A stretch of DNA of 5,067 bases. Source: Actinomycetes bacterium. GTDB taxonomy: Bacteria; Actinomycetota; Aquicultoria; SURF-47; JAUUWJ01. Position 1 is the first letter of the stretch; every line of letters begins with the position of its first letter. Below, piece by piece: positions 1-5,067 of the stretch. Under the pieces are notes generated by a model that saw nothing but the letters and a program-made list of their open reading frames with translations, had not been told where the DNA came from and did no database searches. Position numbers and translations under genes: made by a program. Location of the stretch: positions 1 to 5,067 of the forward strand of contig JAUUWJ010000074.1 of assembly GCA_030589175.1 (NCBI GenBank), read 5' to 3'.

Positions 1-89
1 TATTCTTTCGACTTTTGAGCAATTGAACAATGAAGCAATAGACCGCATTTCAATGGGCGGGACTCCGGCTTCTACTTTGTCAAAGCTAG

Positions 90-173
90 TGCCGCGGAGG
101 AGAGTCGAACTCCTATACCCTTGCGGGCACCAGATCCTGAATCTGACGCGTCTACCAATTCCGCCACCGCGGC
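90..173 (-). tRNA. tRNA-Leu, anticodon CAG
   Basis: This is a complete type II (long variable arm) tRNA read on the minus strand. The acceptor stem pairs GCCGCGG with CCGCGGC and the discriminator base is A at 90. The D arm carries the AAUUGGUAGA-type loop. The anticodon stem encloses the loop UUCAGGA, with anticodon CAG at plus positions 137-139, which decodes CUG as leucine. The variable arm UGCCC-GCAA-GGGUA forms its own stem, and the T arm AGGAG/CUCCU encloses UUCGACU. The 3' CCA is not encoded (the discriminator is followed by CTAGC), so it must be added by CCA-adding enzyme. The gene is divergent from the kinase operon. A tRNA-Leu divergent from fhaA is also the arrangement I recall in Mycobacterium tuberculosis (leuT). 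Confidence 0.97.
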
Positions 174-193
174 GCCCGAACTTCAATGCTTTG

Positions 194-199
194 ATTATA
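194..199 (-). promoter_or_regulatory. -10 element of the tRNA-Leu promoter
   Basis: Read on the minus strand this is a perfect TATAAT, ending 20 bases before the first base of the mature tRNA. Transcription would start near 186-188 and leave a 5' leader of about 14 bases for RNase P to remove. No convincing TTGACA-like -35 box is visible 16-18 bases upstream, so the -35 contribution is weak or different. The hexamer overlaps a possible -10 for the opposite strand. Confidence 0.55.
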
Positions 200-202
200 C
201 AA
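197..202 (+). promoter_or_regulatory. possible -10 element for the kinase operon
   Basis: The plus strand reads GATTATACAAT here, giving a TATACA hexamer that matches the -10 consensus except at the last position. A start site six or seven bases downstream would fall at about 208-209, exactly on the GTG codon that is the most upstream plausible kinase start after the tRNA. This would make the kinase mRNA leaderless. No clear -35 box is seen because the upstream bases run into the tRNA gene. The call rests on spacing and one hexamer only. Confidence 0.33.
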
Positions 203-207
203 TTTTA

Positions 208-2001
208 GTGAAATATTTATCCGAATGTAATAAACTCTTAGTAAGCAATAACTTAGATATTGATCGAGGCTTAGACAAACTACTAGAGGCAAGAATAGAC
301 ATGCAAGGACTTGGGCTAGACCCCAATAGTGTGAATCACCAAATAGAGAGTGCTGATACCGAAAAAGGTTTAATTCTTAATCGCTACAAAATCCTCAAAG
401 AGCTGGCTTCAACTCAATTTTCGACCGTTTATAAAGCCTTTGACTCCAAAATGCAGCGCCCGGTTGCCATAAAAATGATTGAGAGTACTTCAAAAGCAAC
501 AACTTGGGCAAAGCGAGAAGCTCACTTAAGTGCCCAGCTTAACCATCCCAATATTTGCACGATTTATGAGTATGAAGAGACCGAGGATGCCCACTATTTA
601 ATAATGGAATATCTGGAGGGGGCTACTTTAAGGGAAATATTAAATAATAGCGACACGCTAAGTCTGGATGAAGCTGTCTCAATTATCAGAGAAGTAAGTC
701 TTGCTCTTGAATACGCTCATCTTAACTATATAATTCATCAGGATATTAAGCCGGAGAATATATTATTGCTCTATGATGGCCGACTTAAAATAATGGATTT
801 TGGAACCGGCCGCTTATTAGGTTTTTATAAGGAAAAACAAAAAAGCCTAATCGGGACACCTTCGTATATGTCTCCCGAACAAGTAGAGAAAAAGCCTTTA
901 GATGACAGGACTGACCAATTCTCTTTGGCTGTCGTATTTTACGAAATGCTTAGCGGAATATCTCCCTTTGAAGCATCTACAATGCAAGCGACGCTTTTCA
1001 AAATTAGAAATTCGACTGTTGAGGATATAAGTCGAAAAAATTCCGAAGTGGGTGCTAAACTTGCCCGGGTTCTAAACAAAGCGCTCTCAAAAAATCCGGA
1101 CGAGCGATACCCTATAGTAACGGATTTTCGATATAAGATAGAGAGGGCATATCCGCCTCCTGACTCGTCAAAGAAAGTCTTACGCTCTTTGGTAGAAATG
1201 TACGCTGATTTGGACGACGAAGATGCTGTTTTAGAAGACTTAGATTCTCCCACGGGTAGGATAAAAGACTTTATCGGTCGCGCTTATCTGAAGAACACAA
1301 GGTTTATCAAGAAAGTTCTGGCTGCTTTTCTCACAGCTTCTTTAGGGTTTGTTTTGTTTAGTTCTATTGGAAAAAGCTACAGCCTTATTTTCTTTTTGTC
1401 TTTAGCCGGCTTGTCTTTTGTTTCTCAACCGTGGGGTCTTTTTGTCTTGGCATTGGTTGGGCTGGTTGCTTTATCTATGAACTCTTTAATGTGGCCGGCT
1501 GTAATACTAATTGCTGCCGGTTTTGCCTGGCGCTATGTTTTAGGCAAAAAAAGGCTTTTTGGTCTTCCCTTTTCTTTTGCGGCACCGGTACTAGCCTTTT
1601 TTAATTTACAACTATTATTTCCAATAATTATGGGTATAAGTCTTTCTCCTATTAGCGGATTTTTTATTAGCTTAGCCGGCGCTATTCAAGTCTTAGTTAT
1701 CTCAGCCATGTTAGCAGGCAGCACAAATTTATTTGGAAACGCAGTTATGCTTAGTCAACTTGTAAGCTGGCCGTTGGCTACTTTAGCCATAAGTATTTTT
1801 CTCGGTAAAGATAAGACATTGCCAAAAACGGTAGTTGCCAGTGCATCTGTCCTTGTATTATTAGTAATAACTTATGTAATTATCGGAGCAAGTAATAATC
1901 TCAACTTTGAAGTGCCTCTGAAATCGGCTTCGCTTTCCCTTATAATATCTTTGTTGGTGTTACCGCTAATTCCCTATGATTATTTAGAAACGGGGAAATA
2001 G
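208..2001 (+). CDS. Membrane Ser/Thr protein kinase, PknB-like catalytic domain plus polytopic C-terminal domain
   Basis: The gene encodes 597 residues if it starts at GTG 208. The Hanks-type kinase domain spans about residues 58-345: VAIK with Lys89, helix C Glu104 in the REAHLSAQLNHPNI stretch, HQDIKPEN with Asp179, Lys181 and Asn184, DFG at 197-199, and SPE at 222-224. The residues for catalysis and metal binding are therefore present. Three features are odd. The glycine loop reads ASTQFS (67-72), where GxGxxG is expected. The HRD arginine is Gln178. The activation loop lacks the paired threonines of PknB and has only Ser213. After a short acidic linker, about residues 370-590 hold eight or nine hydrophobic helices, with no PASTA or other extracytoplasmic sensor domain. 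The start is uncertain: the frame is open back through the tRNA, GTG 208 has no Shine-Dalgarno but suits a leaderless transcript, and ATG 301 (566 residues) has AGAGG 11 bases upstream. The kinase likely phosphorylates threonines read by the FHA proteins encoded next; that role is inferred. Confidence 0.88.
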   Translation: MKYLSECNKLLVSNNLDIDRGLDKLLEARIDMQGLGLDPNSVNHQIESADTEKGLILNRYKILKELASTQFSTVYKAFDSKMQRPVAIKMIESTSKATTWAKREAHLSAQLNHPNICTIYEYEETEDAHYLIMEYLEGATLREILNNSDTLSLDEAVSIIREVSLALEYAHLNYIIHQDIKPENILLLYDGRLKIMDFGTGRLLGFYKEKQKSLIGTPSYMSPEQVEKKPLDDRTDQFSLAVVFYEMLSGISPFEASTMQATLFKIRNSTVEDISRKNSEVGAKLARVLNKALSKNPDERYPIVTDFRYKIERAYPPPDSSKKVLRSLVEMYADLDDEDAVLEDLDSPTGRIKDFIGRAYLKNTRFIKKVLAAFLTASLGFVLFSSIGKSYSLIFFLSLAGLSFVSQPWGLFVLALVGLVALSMNSLMWPAVILIAAGFAWRYVLGKKRLFGLPFSFAAPVLAFFNLQLLFPIIMGISLSPISGFFISLAGAIQVLVISAMLAGSTNLFGNAVMLSQLVSWPLATLAISIFLGKDKTLPKTVVASASVLVLLVITYVIIGASNNLNFEVPLKSASLSLIISLLVLPLIPYDYLETGK

Positions 2002-2024
2002 TAGTTAATCGTCAATAAGTTTGG

Positions 2025-2059
2025 ATCTAAAATCTAAGGTCTAATATCCAACATCTAGA
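2025..2059 (+). repeat. Five-copy heptanucleotide tandem repeat, consensus ATCTAAN
   Basis: Five consecutive 7-base units start at 2025, 2032, 2039, 2046 and 2053: ATCTAAA, ATCTAAG, GTCTAAT, ATCCAAC and ATCTAGA. The period is exact, with point changes in units three to five. The array fills most of the 60-base gap between the kinase stop and the fhaA start and ends two bases before the fhaA ATG, so it occupies the position where a ribosome binding site would lie. No Shine-Dalgarno is seen in it at useful spacing. A weak TAATAT hexamer at 2042-2047 could act as a -10 element. Confidence 0.8.
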
Positions 2060-2061
2060 AA

Positions 2062-2793
2062 ATGGGTTTTTTAAAGAAAATAGAGAAAAAATTAGAAAAT
2101 GCAGTCGAAAGTCTTTTTGCCAAGGGATTTAAAAGTAAGGTTGAGCCGGTAGAGTTAGGCAAAAAGATGGTTTTGGCAATGGTAAATAATAAGGTGGTGG
2201 CTTTAAAAAAAGTATGGGCACCTAATGAATTTGATGTGAGCTTAAGTCCCGATGATGATGAAGAATACAATAATTATAAAAAAGAGCTGGTGCATGAATT
2301 ACAGGATTACATAGTTAAGGAAGCAGCCAAAGAAGATTTAAGCATAGTCGGCCGGCCTAAAATAATATTTAAGAAAGATGATAATTTGAAAAGAGGCCAG
2401 TTTAATATTGAAGTAAAGTTGAGTGAGAAATTAAAGGAAGAGATTAGTGATACAAAAGACGGCGCTACCCAGTTAATTCCTATCGATTTACCAAAAGTGG
2501 GAGAAGGCAGGCATTACATTCAACTCGAGCCGACTATGATCCAATATGATTTAAAAGACGGAAAAAACATGATCGGCCGCTCAACTACAAATGATATTGC
2601 TATTTCTGACCCGTCATTGTCCAGACATCATATACAGATTGTTGTTGAGGGAAAAGAAGCAGTTTTAGAGGATTTAGGTTCTACAAACGGAACTCAAGTA
2701 AACGGCAAGAAAACAAAGAATATTATTCTAAAGGATAATGATGTAATAATGGCCGGCAATTCAAAGATAGTTTATAGGAGAGCAGATGGTTAA
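2062..2793 (+). CDS. fhaA: FhaA-type protein: FhaA N-terminal (DUF3662-like) domain plus C-terminal FHA domain
   Basis: The 243-residue product begins with MGFLKKIEKKLENAVESLF, the typical opening of the FhaA N-terminal domain, which covers about residues 1-130 and includes the VEPVELGKKMV and VWAPNEFDVSLSP stretches. A short linker follows, then an FHA phosphothreonine-binding domain at about 150-240: GRS at 172-174, SRHH at 187-190, and DLGSTNGT at 204-211. These carry the Arg, Ser, His and Asn residues that contact phosphothreonine. No membrane segment is seen, so it is cytoplasmic. Mycobacterial FhaA is about twice as long because of a low-complexity linker; that linker is nearly absent here. 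In mycobacteria FhaA binds phosphorylated partners, including the pseudokinase domain of MviN, in control of peptidoglycan synthesis. The ATG has no Shine-Dalgarno and follows directly on the heptad repeat. The 3' end overlaps fhaB by 8 bases. Confidence 0.93.
   Translation: MGFLKKIEKKLENAVESLFAKGFKSKVEPVELGKKMVLAMVNNKVVALKKVWAPNEFDVSLSPDDDEEYNNYKKELVHELQDYIVKEAAKEDLSIVGRPKIIFKKDDNLKRGQFNIEVKLSEKLKEEISDTKDGATQLIPIDLPKVGEGRHYIQLEPTMIQYDLKDGKNMIGRSTTNDIAISDPSLSRHHIQIVVEGKEAVLEDLGSTNGTQVNGKKTKNIILKDNDVIMAGNSKIVYRRADG
2776..2780 (+). promoter_or_regulatory. Ribosome binding site of fhaB inside the fhaA end
   Basis: AGGAG lies five bases before the fhaB ATG at 2786, within the last codons of fhaA. 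It supports this ATG as the start and fits coupled translation across the 8-base gene overlap. Confidence 0.7.
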
Positions 2794-3196
2794 TTTAGTT
2801 TTATATGCGCTGAAGTTCGTATTCATTTTTTTTCTGTACTTGTTTATTTTTTTACTTATTCGTTCAGTTCTAAAAGATACCAAGTTAGCTTCTAAGATAA
2901 ATGTTCAAGCTAGCCCTGCCAGGTTAGTTCTAAACTTTGGCAAGCCAAACAGCAAGAGTTTTTCTTTGACTGACAAAGTCATAATCGGGCGATCTGAGAC
3001 CGCTGACATCCAGGTAGATGATAACTACGTATCACATAATCATGCTCGAATAACAAGGCGGGGAAATACGTATGTCGTCCACGACCTGGGGAGTACTAAT
3101 GGTACTTTTATCAGGGGAAAGCGTATAAAGAAAGAGGCCTTAAATAATGGAGACGAACTTATAATAGGAAAGGTTCCCTTAAAATTTCTTCAATGA
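2786..3196 (+). CDS. fhaB: FhaB-type membrane-anchored FHA protein
   Basis: The 136-residue protein has one N-terminal hydrophobic helix (about residues 3-26), followed by a basic, polar linker and a C-terminal FHA domain at about 45-136. The FHA signature is intact: GRSE at 68-71, SHNHARI at 83-89, and DLGSTNGTF at 100-108. Ser83, His86 and Asn105 sit at the phosphothreonine-binding positions. The charge pattern (Arg26, Lys30, Lys33 after the helix) suggests the FHA domain faces the cytoplasm. The size and layout match actinobacterial FhaB (FipA), which binds PknA/PknB-phosphorylated proteins and has been linked to FtsZ-FtsQ assembly in mycobacteria. It overlaps fhaA by 8 bases and the phosphatase gene by 4 (ATGA). 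It presumably reads phosphorylation made by the operon's kinase or by kinases encoded beyond the window. Confidence 0.93.
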   Translation: MVNLVLYALKFVFIFFLYLFIFLLIRSVLKDTKLASKINVQASPARLVLNFGKPNSKSFSLTDKVIIGRSETADIQVDDNYVSHNHARITRRGNTYVVHDLGSTNGTFIRGKRIKKEALNNGDELIIGKVPLKFLQ

Positions 3197-4242
3197 AACA
3201 TGCAAGTGCGACTCACGTCGGCCGGGTTCGGCAAGATAACGAAGATTATATTATTGCTCAAGATGGAATTTACATCGTTGCCGATGGTATGGGTGGCCAT
3301 GACGCCGGGGATGTTGCCAGCAAAACTGCTGCTCAGGCTGCTTTAAGAGTAATTGAATCATCAAAAGATGAAGATAAGCTAGCCACTTTGAAAAAAGCGG
3401 TAGAGGCGGCCAATAAAAAAGTTTTGGAAAGGTCTGAGCAAATGCAAGTTTCAAGCGGCATGGGCACAACTTTGACCGCGGCTTTAATTAACGGCTTAAA
3501 GGCTTACCTTGCTCACATTGGCGATAGCCGGGCTTATCTTCTAAGAGAAAATAAATTAAGCCAATTGACTGAAGACCACTCTTTGGTCGCGGATATGGTC
3601 CGGGAAGGAAAATTAAAAGAAAAAGAAGCCCGCGAACATCCTTATAGAAATGTCATAACCAGAGCTATCGGAGGAGATGCAAAAATCGATGTCGACGTAT
3701 TTAGCTACGATTTAAAGCCTGGAGATAAAATATTATTAGCCAGCGATGGCCTGACTGGCCTTGTCACGGATGCTCAAATTCAAAAGATAATTTCTTCAAC
3801 GGATAAACTTAGCAAGACTTGTCAGAACTTAATTAAAAAAGCGAATGATGAAGGCGGGCAGGACAATATCTCAGTTGTGTTAGTCGATGTAAGCGATGGC
3901 AAAATAAATTCATTTATCCCAAAAAAGAGATCAAGAATTAAAACAAAAGTAGGCGTTCTCACCTTAATCTTACTTGCTTTCTTTGGCTTGCTTTTCACAG
4001 GGTTATACATCAATAAAAATAGTTTTTATCTATCGACTAACAAAAGGAAAGTTGCTTTGTATCAAGGTATACCTTATAAAATTTTGGGGCTCAAGTTTAG
4101 CAAAGTGGAATATACTTCAGATGTTAAATACAAAGAACTTGATAAGGCGATGAAAAAACGTCTCTCTAAAAAAATTGTTGTTAGGAATAAAAAAGAAGGT
4201 TTAGCGGCGATTGATGATATGGCTGAGGAGGTAGATAAGTGA
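3193..4242 (+). CDS. pstP: PstP-type membrane PP2C Ser/Thr protein phosphatase
   Basis: The 349-residue protein has a cytoplasmic PP2C (PPM) domain at about 1-235, one transmembrane helix at about 251-273, and an extracytoplasmic tail of about 75 residues. The catalytic motifs are all present: RVRQDNED (11-18), VADGMGGH (29-36), SGMGTT (88-93), IGDSRAY (109-115), TEDHS (126-130), ASDGLTGLV (183-191) and GGQDNIS (221-227). Asp18, Asp31, Asp185 and Asp224 are the expected metal ligands. The tail (FYLSTNKRKVALYQGIPYK and onward) resembles the extracytoplasmic domain of actinobacterial PstP, which separates it from soluble PrpC/Stp phosphatases. Its role is to remove phosphate from Ser/Thr kinases and their substrates, including the FHA partners. 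The start overlaps the fhaB stop as ATGA and has no well-placed Shine-Dalgarno, so translation is probably coupled. The stop overlaps the next start as GTGA. Confidence 0.95.
   Translation: MKHASATHVGRVRQDNEDYIIAQDGIYIVADGMGGHDAGDVASKTAAQAALRVIESSKDEDKLATLKKAVEAANKKVLERSEQMQVSSGMGTTLTAALINGLKAYLAHIGDSRAYLLRENKLSQLTEDHSLVADMVREGKLKEKEAREHPYRNVITRAIGGDAKIDVDVFSYDLKPGDKILLASDGLTGLVTDAQIQKIISSTDKLSKTCQNLIKKANDEGGQDNISVVLVDVSDGKINSFIPKKRSRIKTKVGVLTLILLAFFGLLFTGLYINKNSFYLSTNKRKVALYQGIPYKILGLKFSKVEYTSDVKYKELDKAMKKRLSKKIVVRNKKEGLAAIDDMAEEVDK
4225..4231 (+). promoter_or_regulatory. Strong ribosome binding site for rodA inside the pstP end
   Basis: GAGGAGG ends seven bases before the GTG at 4239. It is the best Shine-Dalgarno sequence in the window and decides the rodA start, which would otherwise be easy to miss because the codon is GTG and overlaps the pstP stop. 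Confidence 0.85.
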
Positions 4243-5067
4243 GGAGGCGTGAATTTCTACTTATACTAATGGTGGCCATTATTCTTTTCATAGGCTTTGT
4301 TCTCAGCTTTCTTTCTACTAAGTACATTTTTTTAATGCCGACAGATGTGATTTTGCTAGGCACAATAATTACGGTTATGTTTTTATTAGCTCATCTGGTA
4401 AACAGGATGGTCGTACCTTTGGGCTCTCCGGTACTATTGCCGGTAGCTGCTTTTTTAAGTGGCCTAGGTTTGCTTATTATTTTTAGGCTCGACAATGATA
4501 AAGCGGCTTTGCAGCTATTATGGGTAGGAATCGGCCTTGCTGCTTTTATCTTTACGTTGCTTATCTATCACAACTACTCAAAGATAAAACAGTACAAATA
4601 TGTCAGCGGTTTGGCGGGCCTTATATTATTGCTTGCTCCTATATTTTTCGGAATTGTAAGAGGCGGTTCGAAGCTTTGGATAGATTTCGGTTTTTTCAAG
4701 TTTCAGCCTTCGGAAATCTCAAAAATTCTTCTGGTTTTGTTTTTCGCCGGTTATTTGGAAGAGAAGAAAGAGCTTTTGAGCACGTCGGCAAAGAAACTCT
4801 CGGTTTTTTTCATCCCGCGCATAAAGCATTTGGGCCCCCTACTTCTTTTCTGGGCTGTTTCGCTTCTAATATTGATTTTTGAAAGAGATCTGGGAAGTTC
4901 TTTGCTGTTCTTCGCGCTATTTATTACCATGCTTTATCTGGCGACGGGGCGCTCAACTTATTTGGTATTAGGCTTAGCATTGTTTATTGTAGGAGCTTTT
5001 ATAAGCTATCAATTATTTGATCATGTTGCAGTTCGGATAAATGTATGGATTAATCCATGGTTTGACC
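4239..5067 (+). CDS. rodA: SEDS-family peptidoglycan glycosyltransferase (RodA/FtsW type), 3' truncated
   Basis: The frame is open from GTG 4239 to the window edge (276 codons visible; SEDS proteins usually have 370-480 or more). It encodes an integral membrane protein with about nine hydrophobic helices in view. SEDS hallmarks are GGSKLWIDFG (142-151), FKFQPSEISK (153-162), and ERDLGSSLL (215-223), whose Asp217 matches the essential SEDS aspartate. The visible part ends with VRINVWINPW, matching the family's R-x-x-x-W-x-x-PW region. The long N-terminal part before the conserved core, including PVLLPVAAFLSGLGLLIIFR (64-83), resembles actinobacterial RodA, which carries extra N-terminal helices. 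SEDS proteins polymerise glycan strands from lipid II with a partner class B PBP. Position after pstP points to RodA over FtsW, but the missing C-terminus prevents certainty. The start overlaps the pstP stop as GTGA. Confidence 0.93.
   Translation, partial: MRRREFLLILMVAIILFIGFVLSFLSTKYIFLMPTDVILLGTIITVMFLLAHLVNRMVVPLGSPVLLPVAAFLSGLGLLIIFRLDNDKAALQLLWVGIGLAAFIFTLLIYHNYSKIKQYKYVSGLAGLILLLAPIFFGIVRGGSKLWIDFGFFKFQPSEISKILLVLFFAGYLEEKKELLSTSAKKLSVFFIPRIKHLGPLLLFWAVSLLILIFERDLGSSLLFFALFITMLYLATGRSTYLVLGLALFIVGAFISYQLFDHVAVRINVWINPWFD

Noticed and set aside
1..48. Possible minus-strand gene starting at ATG 46-48 and leaving the window
   Set aside because: Only 16 codons are visible, with no well-spaced ribosome binding site and no recognisable motif; it cannot be supported.
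75..85. Palindrome CTTTGTCAAAG just past the tRNA 3' end as a terminator
   Set aside because: The stem would be only about four or five A/T-rich pairs with almost no loop, and no U-run follows on the minus strand.
121..207. Upstream extension of the kinase frame to TTG 121
   Set aside because: Codons 121-173 lie inside the tRNA gene on the opposite strand, so the open frame there is a by-product of tRNA sequence.
23..208. Plus-strand open frame of 61 codons crossing the tRNA
   Set aside because: It reads antisense through the whole tRNA-Leu; the peptide is the Arg/Pro-rich product expected from an antisense tRNA, and it has no ribosome binding site.
939..1253. Minus-strand open frame of 104 codons
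   Set aside because: It is a serine-rich antisense shadow of the kinase gene with no ribosome binding site.
2055..2270. Minus-strand open frame opposite the fhaA start
   Set aside because: Antisense shadow of the FhaA N-terminal domain, whose plus-strand product is clearly recognisable.
3251..3469. Minus-strand open frame within pstP
   Set aside because: Antisense shadow of conserved PP2C motifs.
3822..4363. Minus-strand open frames at 3822-4013 and 4181-4363
   Set aside because: Both are antisense to the pstP end and rodA start, with no start signals or recognisable domains.
4520..4882. Plus-strand open frame of 120 codons
   Set aside because: It lies in another frame inside the SEDS gene; the frame from GTG 4239 carries all the SEDS motifs continuously.
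4239..5067. Assignment of the last gene as FtsW
   Set aside because: Gene order after pstP and the long actinobacterial RodA-like N-terminal part favour RodA, although the truncated end leaves FtsW possible.

Overview
The window holds a divergently transcribed tRNA-Leu(CAG) on the minus strand, followed on the plus strand by a tightly packed operon for Ser/Thr phospho-signalling and cell-wall growth: a membrane Ser/Thr protein kinase, an FhaA-type FHA protein, an FhaB-type membrane-anchored FHA protein, a PstP-type PP2C phosphatase, and a RodA/FtsW-type SEDS glycosyltransferase that runs off the right edge. The order fhaA-fhaB-pstP-rodA, with a divergent tRNA-Leu upstream, is the arrangement known from Actinobacteria such as Mycobacterium and Streptomyces. 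The PstP extracytoplasmic tail and the N-terminal part of the SEDS protein also read like actinobacterial versions. The DNA is clearly AT-leaning, unlike typical high-GC actinobacteria, so the best guess is a low-GC, deep-branching member of Actinomycetota or a close relative. That placement is inference.

Layout. Bases 1-89 contain no gene I can support. The tRNA-Leu lies at 90-173 on the minus strand, with a perfect -10 hexamer just upstream. The kinase gene runs to 2001; its start is uncertain (GTG 208 preferred, ATG 301 possible). A 60-base gap (2002-2061) is mostly filled by a five-copy heptanucleotide tandem repeat that ends two bases before the fhaA start. From fhaA onward every junction overlaps (8, 4 and 4 bases), so fhaA, fhaB, pstP and rodA are probably translationally coupled. 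The rodA start is a GTG overlapping the pstP stop and is preceded by a near-perfect Shine-Dalgarno sequence.

How the genes fit together. In the known actinobacterial system, PknA/PknB kinases phosphorylate cell-wall and division proteins, PstP reverses this, FHA proteins read the phospho-threonines, and RodA polymerises peptidoglycan. Here the first gene is a different kinase: it has no PASTA sensor, a C-terminal half of about eight or nine membrane helices, a degenerate glycine loop, HQD in place of HRD, and no threonine pair in the activation loop. It sits between the tRNA and fhaA, where the known actinobacterial clusters have no gene that I recall. The kinase is the most unusual element of the window. 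Whether the usual pbpA-pknA-pknB genes follow rodA cannot be seen.
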